From Lewinellaceae bacterium (GTDB lineage Bacteria; Bacteroidota; Bacteroidia; Chitinophagales; Saprospiraceae), in NCBI GenBank assembly GCA_020636105.1, contig JACJYL010000001.1, forward strand, positions 186,001 to 250,000: DNA of 64,000 nt, given 5' to 3'. Below the pieces are notes generated by a model. That model searched no databases. It was not told the DNA's origin and saw nothing but the letters and a program-made list of their open reading frames with translations. Position 1 is the first letter of the stretch; each line of letters opens with the position of its first letter. Position numbers and translations under genes: made by a program. This document shows, in pieces, positions 33,240 to 41,740 of this stretch.

Positions 33240-34253
33240 ATGAGAATAAATATTTATTTTTCCAAGGCAATCATACATTTTCTAATACTGTTTATAGCCC
33301 TGAAAGGATCGACGGTTTCAGCTCAAACCCAAATCAGGGTGCATGACCCTGTTGTCATACAGGAAAAGGATACTTATTATTTGTTTTGTACAGGCAGAGG
33401 CATTTCGTGTTTCAGCTCGCCCGACCTGGAAAACTGGACCCGCGAGCCCTCCGTTTTTGAAACGAAACCGGATTGGACTGATCAGGTTGTTCCGGACTTC
33501 AAAAATCATATCTGGGCGCCTGATATTACTTTTCACAACGGGGTTTATTATTTATACTATTCTGTTTCGGCTTTTGGAAAAAATACCTCTGCCATCGGAT
33601 TGGCTACGAACAAAACATTGAACAACAAGGCTGAAAACTTTAAATGGGAAGACCAGGGCATTATCATCCAATCCGTTCCGAACCGGGATCTTTGGAATGC
33701 GATCGACCCCAATCTTGTCTTTGATGATGAGGGTACCCCCTGGCTGACTTTCGGGTCCTTTTGGAATGGTTTGAAAATGGTCAAATTAAGCGATGACCTC
33801 AAGGCTGTGGCCAAACCGGAAACCTGGTTTACCGTTGCCCGCCGGGAACGAAATTTTGAACTGGAGGACAGCGATCCGGGGAATGCCGCGCTGGAGGCTC
33901 CTTTCATTTTCAAAAAACACGGATATTATTACCTGTTTTTATCCTGGGACCTTTGCTGTAGAGGGGAAAAAAGTACCTATAAGGTTGTCGTTGGAAGATC
34001 GAAAACCGTTTCAGGCCCTTATGTGGATCAATCGGGAGAATCTTTGTTTCAGGGCGGGGGAACACTTTTGGTCGAAGGCAATGAAAACTGGTACGGTGCA
34101 GGACATAGTTCCACCTACACGTTTGACGGGAAAGATTACCTTTTCTTCCATGCCTATGATGCAAAGGACAACGGTACGCCAAAATTAAAAGTGGCGGAAC
34201 TCGATTGGACGGAGGATTTTTGGCCGGTTTTGAAAAAGGATGTCTTAAAATAA
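33240..34253 (+). CDS. GH43 arabinan endo-1,5-alpha-L-arabinosidase
   Basis: A 337-residue exported enzyme (signal about residues 1-29, ending TVSAQ). The catalytic residues are seen in RVHDPVVIQEKDTYYLFCTG (base), AIDPNLVFDDEGTPWLTFGS (modulator) and EAPFIFKKHGYYYLFLSWDLC (acid). The HIWAPDITFHNGVYYLYYS block and the late GAGHSSTYTFDGKDYLFFHAYD block are typical of endo-arabinanases (AbnA-like, GH43 subfamily 5). It probably trims arabino-oligosaccharides in the periplasm after SusCD import. Only three bases separate its stop from the GH127 start, so the two genes are tightly coupled. Confidence 0.9.
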   Translation: MRINIYFSKAIIHFLILFIALKGSTVSAQTQIRVHDPVVIQEKDTYYLFCTGRGISCFSSPDLENWTREPSVFETKPDWTDQVVPDFKNHIWAPDITFHNGVYYLYYSVSAFGKNTSAIGLATNKTLNNKAENFKWEDQGIIIQSVPNRDLWNAIDPNLVFDDEGTPWLTFGSFWNGLKMVKLSDDLKAVAKPETWFTVARRERNFELEDSDPGNAALEAPFIFKKHGYYYLFLSWDLCCRGEKSTYKVVVGRSKTVSGPYVDQSGESLFQGGGTLLVEGNENWYGAGHSSTYTFDGKDYLFFHAYDAKDNGTPKLKVAELDWTEDFWPVLKKDVLK

Positions 34254-34256
34254 CAA

Positions 34257-36242
34257 ATGATGAGGCCGAAAAATTTATCCGTAATAGTTTACCCCTTGAT
34301 CCTGTGTATAATACTTGGAGGATGTGAAACAGGAAAGAAAAATGCAAAGGAGGAGCCCGGCACTTTGTCGGGTGGGTATTATATTGAACCCGTTAATATC
34401 CAGCAAGTAAAACTTACCGATGACTTTTGGCTGCCCGTGATCAAAAGGGTACAGGAAAAAACCATTGAGTATGCCCTCGAAAAGTGTACTGAAGAAGGCC
34501 GTTTTGACAATTTTCTCATCGCTGGCGGAAAAATGGAAGGTTCGGTAAAAGGACAGATGCCTTTTGATGATACCGATCCGTATAAAATAATCGAAGGCGC
34601 TTCCAACTCCCTGATCAGCGCACCCAATGAAACCCTTGAAAAATTACTGGACTCGCTGATTTCCATCATCCAGATCGGGCAGGAAGCAGACGGATACCTG
34701 ACTACCTGGCGGACCATCAACCCGGCTCAACCTCCGGCACCGTGGGTAAAAGTGGAAGAAGGAAAAAAATGGGAATCCCTTGGCGCCAGCCATGAATTGT
34801 ATAATGCAGGGCATTTATTTGAGGCGGCCTATACCCATTACATTGCTACGGGTAAGAAAAATTTCCTCAACATTGCGCTGAAAAATGCGGACCTGATGGT
34901 TAATACCTTCGGGGATGGAGAGGTTAAAATCGCCATGGTGCCCGGTCACCAGATCATTGAAACGGGATTGATCAAACTTTACAAAGCCACCAATAACGAG
35001 GATTACCTCAAACTGGCGAAATATTTCCTGGACAACCGGGGCAACCCTGATCATCATGAATTGTACGGGCCTTATTCCCAGGATCACATTCCCGTCATTC
35101 AGCAAGATGAAGTTGTGGGGCATGCCGTCAGGGCCATGTATATGTATGCGGCCATGACTGATATCGCTGCCATTATGCACGATTCCGCCTATCACGCAGC
35201 AGCCGATAAACTTTGGCACAACATGGTCGAAAAGAAAATGTATCTCACGGGAGGTATCGGTTCCCGCCACGAAGGGGAAGCTTTTGGTGAAAATTATGAG
35301 TTACCGAATCTGACCGCCTACAATGAAACCTGTGCTTCCATTGGTGATGTGTATTGGAACCATCGGTTACACTGTTTGACAGGAAATGCTGATTATTTAG
35401 ATGTGCTGGAACGAACCCTTTACAATGGGCTTTTGTCCGGCTTATCTCTTGACGGCACCAACTTTTTTTATCCTAATGCCCTTGAGTCAGACGGAGTTTA
35501 TAAATTCAATCTTGGGGCATGTACGCGTCAGGGTTGGTTCGACTGTTCCTGTTGCCCGACCAATATAATAAGGTTTATTCCTGCGATTCCGGGATTGATC
35601 TATTCAAAGGCCGGTGACACTTTAATGGTCAATTTATATGCCGGAAATGAGGCAGTTGTTGAATTGAAAAACAATAAGGTAAAAGTGTCCCAAACCACCC
35701 AATATCCCTGGAACGGAAAGGTATTGATGAAGGTCGATCCTGAAAAGGAAGGAAATTTTACGCTTAAATTGAGAATTCCTTCATGGGCCCGTAACCAGGT
35801 GTTGCCCGGTGATCTTTACAGTTATCTCGAAAGGGTGGGTAATCTCTCCTGGATAGAATATGATGGCAAAAAAATCTTTACGGAAGGTGATCAAAAATAT
35901 TTCATCATTACCAAAAACTGGAAAAAAGGTGACCAGGTGAGCATTGAATTCCCCATGCAGGTAAGGAAGGTGGCAGCCAATGAAAAAGTGGAGGAGGATC
36001 GCGGCAAGGTGGCCCTGGAATACGGTCCATTGGTGTATGCCGTGGAGGAAATTGATAATCAACAGCATTTCGACGCCATTTTGGTGGCGGACTCCGACCA
36101 GTTCGAGGTAAAAAAAGAGGAAACCCTGCTCGGCGGGGTCATTGTAATAGAAAATGAAAAACTGAAGGCCATCCCTTATTACGCCTGGTCCAATCGGGGA
36201 ATAGGAAAGATGAAGGTTTGGTTACCTTATGTAAAGGAATAA
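34257..36242 (+). CDS. GH127 beta-L-arabinofuranosidase
   Basis: A 661-residue lipoprotein (Cys23 in ILGGCETGKK). The all-alpha barrel of family GH127 is indicated by GASHELYNAGHLFEAAYTHY, YLTGGIGSRHEGEAFGENYE, NETCASIGDVYWNHRLHCLT and GWFDCSCCPTNIIRF. The zinc-binding Glu and Cys residues of the family are present: Glu of NETC and the Cys pair of CSCC. A beta-sandwich region follows. The family removes beta-L-arabinofuranosyl groups as found in hydroxyproline-rich plant glycoproteins and some pectic side chains. That broadens the locus from plain arabinan to arabinan plus plant-cell-wall glycoprotein glycans. Confidence 0.92.
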   Translation: MMRPKNLSVIVYPLILCIILGGCETGKKNAKEEPGTLSGGYYIEPVNIQQVKLTDDFWLPVIKRVQEKTIEYALEKCTEEGRFDNFLIAGGKMEGSVKGQMPFDDTDPYKIIEGASNSLISAPNETLEKLLDSLISIIQIGQEADGYLTTWRTINPAQPPAPWVKVEEGKKWESLGASHELYNAGHLFEAAYTHYIATGKKNFLNIALKNADLMVNTFGDGEVKIAMVPGHQIIETGLIKLYKATNNEDYLKLAKYFLDNRGNPDHHELYGPYSQDHIPVIQQDEVVGHAVRAMYMYAAMTDIAAIMHDSAYHAAADKLWHNMVEKKMYLTGGIGSRHEGEAFGENYELPNLTAYNETCASIGDVYWNHRLHCLTGNADYLDVLERTLYNGLLSGLSLDGTNFFYPNALESDGVYKFNLGACTRQGWFDCSCCPTNIIRFIPAIPGLIYSKAGDTLMVNLYAGNEAVVELKNNKVKVSQTTQYPWNGKVLMKVDPEKEGNFTLKLRIPSWARNQVLPGDLYSYLERVGNLSWIEYDGKKIFTEGDQKYFIITKNWKKGDQVSIEFPMQVRKVAANEKVEEDRGKVALEYGPLVYAVEEIDNQQHFDAILVADSDQFEVKKEETLLGGVIVIENEKLKAIPYYAWSNRGIGKMKVWLPYVKE

Positions 36243-36294
36243 ATTAACTTGGATATTAATCGAAACCATTTAATAAATAAAATCAGCTACATAA

Positions 36295-38280
36295 ATGATA
36301 AGACTATCAATCAAAACAGGCGTGCTTGTTGCCCTTTTGTTTGCCGGCTTTTGGGCGACAGGGCAAAAAAGCACTTTAGCGGTCGATGTTTCAAAATCCG
36401 TTACCAGGATTCAACCCACCATGTACGGCATCTTCTTTGAGGATATTAATTTTGCCGCGGATGGCGGTTTATATGCTGAAATGATCAAAAACAGGGGGTT
36501 TGAATTTGAAGAACCCATGATGGGATGGTTGCAACCCAACAGCGACAGGCATTCATTGAATATGAAATCCGGCATTTCCACCATCATCAAAACTTCAGGC
36601 AACAGCGCCAACCGCAATTACAACAGGGTACTGGTAAATGATCCTGAAGGTTATGTACTGATCAATGAAGGTTTTCGGGGGATGGGCATTATTGCCGGAG
36701 CCCAATACAACCTGACCCTGATGGCGGCCAAAGAAGAAGGCAACATCTCCAAAATTAAATTCCAGTTTATTAATGCAAATGGTAAGATCCTGGGTGAAAC
36801 AAGTGTCACACCGGATGCTTCCGACTGGAAATCCTATTCTGCTGTCCTGGTGGCAAAAGAAACAGAGGCCAAAGCCAGGCTAAAAATTACATTTGAAGGC
36901 AAAGGAAGCATTGATCTGGATATGATCTCCCTGTTTCCCGAGGATACCTGGAACAAAAGGAAAAATGGCCTGCGTAAAGACATCGTTCAACTGCTTTACG
37001 ATCTTCACCCGGGCTTTTTGAGGTTCCCCGGTGGTTGTATTGTGGAAGGCCGCACCCTTGCAAAGCGTTACCAATGGAAAAAAACGGTGGGCCCTGTGGA
37101 TGAAAGACAAATATTGATCAACAGGTGGAATACCGAATTCAATCATCGACTGACTCCTGATTATTTTCAGAGTTTCGGGCTGGGCTTTTTTGAATATTTT
37201 CAATTGGCGGAGGACATTGGTGCGGAACCGCTGCCCATCCTGGGGTGCGGCATGGCCTGCCAGTTCAACACAGGCGAGTTGGTACCCATGGAGAAAATCG
37301 GTCCTTACGTTCAGGATGCCCTGGACCTGATTGAATTTGCCAATGGTCCGGTGGACGCTCCCTGGGGTAAGGTGCGCAGCGATATGGGCCACCCTGAACC
37401 CTTTAATATGAAATTCATTGGTGTTGGTAATGAACAATGGGGACCGGAATACATCAAGCGTTATAAGGTTTTTGAAAAAGCAATAAAGGAAAAGTATCCT
37501 GAAATGACTATTATTTCCGGGGCCGGACCTTTTCCTGACGGAGAACATTTTGAATACGGCATGGAAGAACTGGTCAAACTTCATGCAGAGATCATTGATG
37601 AGCATTACTACCGGCCGCCTTCATGGTTTAGGGAAAATGCTACGCGTTATGACAAATATGACAGGAACGGTCCCAAAATATTTGCCGGGGAATATGCGGC
37701 TCAAAGTGTGGCCATTGCAAGTCCTGATAATAAAAATAACTGGGAATGTGCGATGTCGGAAGCGGCTTTTATGACAGGCCTGGAAAGGAATGCAGAAGTG
37801 GTTGTCATGACTTCCTATGCCCCTTTGATGGCTCATGCAGAAGGCTGGCAGTGGACGCCGGATATGATCTGGTTCAATAATCTTCAGGCCTATGGAACGG
37901 CCAATTATTACGTCCAGAAACTATATTCCACCAATCGGGGAACGGATCTTCTTTCCATTACAAAAGACGGCAAAGCTGTCACGGGCCAAAATGACCTTTT
38001 TGCCTCCGCTGTCCGGGACGATGATAATGGCACGGTGATCTTCAAACTGGTCAATACTTCAGCTCAAAGCCAGGAGGTTGACATCCAGTTCTCCGGGGCC
38101 AGGCTTGACCAGGACGGTGTAGCGCTGATCCTCAAATCGGATCATTTTGATGATATAAATTCCTTTGAATCCCCTATGAAAATCAGCCCTAAAGAAAAAC
38201 CTGTATTGGCCGGGAAAAAGATGGTGAATGTAACCCTTGATCCTCATTCCTTTACGGTGCTCAGATTTAAACTCAAATGA
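36295..38280 (+). CDS. GH51 alpha-L-arabinofuranosidase (second copy, with N-terminal beta domain)
   Basis: A 661-residue exported enzyme (signal about 1-23, ending WATGQ). It starts the mature part with IQPTMYGIFFEDINFAADGG, then an inserted beta domain of about 130 residues (about 100-230; GLIAGAQYNLTL-like strands) of the carbohydrate-binding type. The barrel follows, with acid/base Glu in KFIGVGNEQWGPEY and nucleophile Glu in IFAGEYAAQSVA, and a C-terminal beta domain. Sequence and length differ clearly from the 518-residue GH51 upstream. The two belong to different subgroups and probably share the work on different side chains. Confidence 0.93.
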   Translation: MIRLSIKTGVLVALLFAGFWATGQKSTLAVDVSKSVTRIQPTMYGIFFEDINFAADGGLYAEMIKNRGFEFEEPMMGWLQPNSDRHSLNMKSGISTIIKTSGNSANRNYNRVLVNDPEGYVLINEGFRGMGIIAGAQYNLTLMAAKEEGNISKIKFQFINANGKILGETSVTPDASDWKSYSAVLVAKETEAKARLKITFEGKGSIDLDMISLFPEDTWNKRKNGLRKDIVQLLYDLHPGFLRFPGGCIVEGRTLAKRYQWKKTVGPVDERQILINRWNTEFNHRLTPDYFQSFGLGFFEYFQLAEDIGAEPLPILGCGMACQFNTGELVPMEKIGPYVQDALDLIEFANGPVDAPWGKVRSDMGHPEPFNMKFIGVGNEQWGPEYIKRYKVFEKAIKEKYPEMTIISGAGPFPDGEHFEYGMEELVKLHAEIIDEHYYRPPSWFRENATRYDKYDRNGPKIFAGEYAAQSVAIASPDNKNNWECAMSEAAFMTGLERNAEVVVMTSYAPLMAHAEGWQWTPDMIWFNNLQAYGTANYYVQKLYSTNRGTDLLSITKDGKAVTGQNDLFASAVRDDDNGTVIFKLVNTSAQSQEVDIQFSGARLDQDGVALILKSDHFDDINSFESPMKISPKEKPVLAGKKMVNVTLDPHSFTVLRFKLK

Positions 38281-38366
38281 ACATAATGGTCAAAACCCTT
38301 TGGGCGGGCAAAAGAATGCCGGCTCAGACGAAAAATTAGATTTTTATATTGAAAATATAGTTAGAT

Positions 38367-39866
38367 ATGTCAAATAAAGAACTTTGGTTTGTTACAGGAA
38401 GCCAGCATTTATACGGTGAAGAAACTTTAAGACAAGTATCGGCAAATGCCGCTCAGATCGTAAACGGACTTAATGCATCCCCCCATTTACCGGTAAATAT
38501 TGTATGTAAGCCTATCGTAACCACTCCGGATAAAATCGCGGCGGTTTGCATTGAAGCTAATACGGATCATAACTGCGTTGGGGTGATCACATGGATGCAC
38601 ACATTTTCCCCTGCTAAAATGTGGATCAAGGGTTTGAGTATTTTGAAAAAACCCCTGTGTCATCTGCATACACAGTTTAATGCAGAGATACCATGGGATA
38701 CGATCGATATGGATTTTATGAACCTCAACCAGTCGGCCCACGGCGACCGTGAATTCGGGTTCATTATGTCCAGGATGAGAAAAAAACGAAAAATTGTGGT
38801 GGGGCACTGGCAGAGTGAAAGTGTGCAGCAGAAATTAGGCGTTTGGTCAAGGGTTGTATTGGGCTGGGATGAAATGCAAAACATGAAACTGGCTCGTATC
38901 GGGGACAACATGCGGGAAGTGGCGGTAACAGAAGGTGACAAAGTCGAGGCTCAGATCCGTTTTGGTTTTTCTGTCAATGGCTACGATACTTCTGATGTCA
39001 TGAAATATATGGATGCAGTCTCACAGTCAGCTTTGAACCAATTGATAGATGAATATGAAGCCTCATACACTTTAACGCCTCAGTTGCAGAAAAACGGCGC
39101 TAAGCGGGAATCTCTTGTCGAGGCCGCCCGCATTGAATTGGGACTGAGGGCTTTCCTGGAAGCCGGGGGTTTTAGGGCTTTTACCGATACTTTTGAGAAC
39201 CTCGGAGGGTTCAGACAATTGCCCGGAATTGCAGTCCAGCGCCTGATGGCCGATGGATATGGTTTTGGAGCAGAAGGCGATTGGAAAACCTCCGCTTTGC
39301 TCAGGGCGATGAAGGTTATGGGACAGGGATTAAGTGGGGGTACCTCCTTTATGGAGGATTATACTTATCATTTCAAGCCCGACCGCTCCTACGTACTGGG
39401 GTCACATATGCTTGAGATATGTCCCACTATTGCTGAAGGGAAACCTTCCTGTGAAGTGCATCCTTTGGGAATTGGCGGGAAGGAGGATCCTGTGCGACTG
39501 GTATTTAATACGCCCTCGGGCACGGCCCTGAATACTTCCCTCATTGACATGGGAAACAGGTTTCGGTTATTGGTGAACGAGGTCGAGGCCGTTAAACGTG
39601 AGGCAGACCTGCCAAAATTGCCCGTGGCCCGCGTGCTGTGGGATGCCAAGCCCAACCTGGAAGATGCCGCAACCGCATGGATCCTGGCCGGCGGAGCCCA
39701 CCATACGGTATTCTCGCAATCCCTTACCACTGAATATATGGAGGATTTTGCTGACATTGCAGGGATCGAATTACTGGTGATTGACGAGAATACGGTTATC
39801 CGTGATTTTAAGAATCTGATCAATGCCAATGAGGTTTATTACCACTTGTTCCAAAATGGAATGTAA
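38367..39866 (+). CDS. araA: L-arabinose isomerase
   Basis: A 499-residue cytoplasmic enzyme that converts L-arabinose to L-ribulose. It begins with ELWFVTGSQHLYGEETL, the family N-terminal signature. Other conserved blocks are CVGVITWMHTFSPAKMWI (about residue 70), HTQFNAEIPWDTIDMDFMNL (split at about 93-115) and GLSGGTSFMEDYTYHF (about 322-337), which carries metal and active-site glutamates. Unlike its neighbours it has no signal peptide. It belongs with araB and araD, which lie in the minus-strand operon 18 kb away across the locus. An 86-base gap upstream may hold a separate promoter but none was recognised. Confidence 0.98.
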   Translation: MSNKELWFVTGSQHLYGEETLRQVSANAAQIVNGLNASPHLPVNIVCKPIVTTPDKIAAVCIEANTDHNCVGVITWMHTFSPAKMWIKGLSILKKPLCHLHTQFNAEIPWDTIDMDFMNLNQSAHGDREFGFIMSRMRKKRKIVVGHWQSESVQQKLGVWSRVVLGWDEMQNMKLARIGDNMREVAVTEGDKVEAQIRFGFSVNGYDTSDVMKYMDAVSQSALNQLIDEYEASYTLTPQLQKNGAKRESLVEAARIELGLRAFLEAGGFRAFTDTFENLGGFRQLPGIAVQRLMADGYGFGAEGDWKTSALLRAMKVMGQGLSGGTSFMEDYTYHFKPDRSYVLGSHMLEICPTIAEGKPSCEVHPLGIGGKEDPVRLVFNTPSGTALNTSLIDMGNRFRLLVNEVEAVKREADLPKLPVARVLWDAKPNLEDAATAWILAGGAHHTVFSQSLTTEYMEDFADIAGIELLVIDENTVIRDFKNLINANEVYYHLFQNGM

Positions 39867-39885
39867 CCGATAAAACAAAAAAATT

Positions 39886-41067
39886 ATGACAATGAAAAAA
39901 AAATTATGCTATAGTTTTATGCTCATCGGACTGTCCTTCAGTCTGGTCCAATGTAAAACGGATAAACCGTCAGAGGCTTCCGAAGGGGAAGAAGTGCACG
40001 CTGCGGTAACCATTGAAAAGGCTAACTATGGAAAAACGCCTGAAGGGGAAAGTGTGGATTTGTACACCCTGAAAAATTCCAATGGGATGGAGATCGACGT
40101 AATCACTTATGGCGGAATCATCACCAAATGGACCGCTCCTGATAAAGAAGGGGTTTATAAAGACATCGTTCTTGGTTATGATTCCCTGAGTCAGTACCTG
40201 GCAAGTAATCCTTATTTCGGTGCGATTATCGGCAGGTATGGCAATCGTATTGCCAAAGGAAAATTTACCATTGACGATATTGAATATTCTCTGGCCACCA
40301 ATGATGGGCCGAACCACCTCCACGGAGGGATAAAGGGTTTTGATAAAGTCGTTTGGTCAGGAAGTGAACTGGTAGAAGACCATTCCGGTTCCCTAAAGCT
40401 TTCTTACCTGAGTAAAGATATGGAGGAAGGTTATCCGGGAAACCTGAATGTGGTGGTAACCTATACGTTGAAAGATGACAATACACTGGATGTACTCTAT
40501 GAGGCTTCAACGGATAAAAAAACCATTATCAACCTGACACAACATTCTTATTTTAACTTGTCCGGCGATTTCACACAGACTATTCTGGGACATGAAATTA
40601 TGTTGGAAGCCGACAGCTATCTCCCTGTAGATGCTACCCTTATTCCCACAGGAAGACTGGCGGATGTGACGGACACTCCTTTTGATTTCAGGATCGCCAA
40701 AACCGTTGGCAGAGATATAAACGCTGCCGATGACCAGTTGAAAAAAGGGCTTGGATATGATCATTGCTGGGTGTTGAACGACCAAAACAATGGAAGCAGG
40801 AGGGTAGCAACGGCTTACCATCCCGGAAGTGGAAGGTACCTTGAGATTTTTTCTGATGAACCCGCAATTCAGTTTTATACAGGAAATTTCCTGGATGGCA
40901 CTTTGCCTATGAAAGGTGGAACAGGTACTTATGCTCACCGGACGGGATTTTGCCTGGAAACCCAACATTATCCGGATTCACCCAACCAGCCGGATTTCCC
41001 CTCAGTGTTATTGAATCCGGGGGATAAATACACCACGAAGACTTCATTTAAATTTTCGGTGAAGTAA
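39886..41067 (+). CDS. galM: Aldose 1-epimerase, lipoprotein
   Basis: A 393-residue mutarotase of the galM family, interconverting alpha and beta anomers of free sugars. The lipoprotein signal contains Cys (SLVQCKTDK at about residue 25), so it acts outside the cytoplasm, presumably on arabinose released by the hydrolases. Active-site blocks: TNDGPNHLHGGIKGFDK (substrate His), INLTQHSYFNLSG (catalytic His), GYDHCWVL, and CLETQHYPDSPNQPDFPS (catalytic Glu). It lies 19 bases after araA and is followed by a short terminator-like hairpin, so it is the last gene of the arabinan operon. Confidence 0.93.
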   Translation: MTMKKKLCYSFMLIGLSFSLVQCKTDKPSEASEGEEVHAAVTIEKANYGKTPEGESVDLYTLKNSNGMEIDVITYGGIITKWTAPDKEGVYKDIVLGYDSLSQYLASNPYFGAIIGRYGNRIAKGKFTIDDIEYSLATNDGPNHLHGGIKGFDKVVWSGSELVEDHSGSLKLSYLSKDMEEGYPGNLNVVVTYTLKDDNTLDVLYEASTDKKTIINLTQHSYFNLSGDFTQTILGHEIMLEADSYLPVDATLIPTGRLADVTDTPFDFRIAKTVGRDINAADDQLKKGLGYDHCWVLNDQNNGSRRVATAYHPGSGRYLEIFSDEPAIQFYTGNFLDGTLPMKGGTGTYAHRTGFCLETQHYPDSPNQPDFPSVLLNPGDKYTTKTSFKFSVK

Positions 41068-41118
41068 ATGGATGAAAATATAATGATACTTGGTTTGATT
41101 TGAATAAATTTAGGGAAG

Positions 41119-41147
41119 AGGGTACCTGAGGGACCCTTTTCTTTTTT
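41119..41147 (+). terminator. Terminator-like hairpin after galM
   Basis: agggt (41119-41123) pairs with accct (41133-41137), followed by a run of ten pyrimidines, mostly T. It lies about 50 bases past the galM stop. The stem is short, so strength is moderate. Confidence 0.6.
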
Positions 41148-41151
41148 GGCA

Positions 41152-41589
41152 TCAATTTTTAAAATACCCAGGCGCAATGGCATTGACCTGGATATTGTGT
41201 TGAGCCCATTCGTTGGCGAGGGCTTTGGTAATTCCGGCCACTCCATGTTTGCTGGCAGTATAGGCCGGAACGGTAATGCCACCGGAATATGATAAAAGAG
41301 AGGCAATATTGATGATTTTACCTTCTCCATTTTTGATCATCTGTTTTGCAGTGAGTTGAGCCAGAAAGAAGGAGGCCGTAAGATTTACTTCAAGAACCCT
41401 GTCCCATTCTTCAAGAGGATAATCGATTGAATTAAATCGGGCTATCTTCCAGACATCTAAAACCATTTTATTCGCAGCGTTAAAAAGGGAATTCCTAAAA
41501 AAAATGAATTCTGCCCTGACAACACAAATTTTTTGATTAAATTCGGACCAGAAGAAGACAATGACATTCTTCATTGTAGATGAATCCAA
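41152..41589 (-). pseudogene. Truncated short-chain dehydrogenase (KduD-like)
   Basis: The frame encodes the central part of a short-chain dehydrogenase: EEWDRVLEVNLTASFFLAQL, GKIINIASLLSYSGG, the active-site Tyr and Lys in PAYTASKHGVAGITKALANE, and NIQVNAIAPGYF. The N-terminal nucleotide-binding glycine motif and first 80-90 residues are absent and replaced by unrelated sequence. The C-terminal 60 or so residues are missing because a stop follows PGYFKN. It cannot be a working enzyme. Closest in style are 2-dehydro-3-deoxy-gluconate 5-dehydrogenases. It marks the border between the arabinan locus and the GH2 gene. Confidence 0.8.
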
Positions 41590-41740
41590 TTGGTTTAACC
41601 GGGTTGTGTTCCCTGAGTATCTTTTTCACAATAGGGATATTGATTAATGCAATTGCCATGTAACCTTATTTACCGCAGGAGGTTAATCCATCTTAAGTCT
41701 TTTCGTATTTAGTAAATTAGAAAAATTTAATTCATTACTC

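Noticed and set aside
36880..37605. 241-codon minus-strand frame opposite the second GH51 gene
   Set aside because: Shadow frame; the plus strand has the catalytic GH51 motifs throughout.
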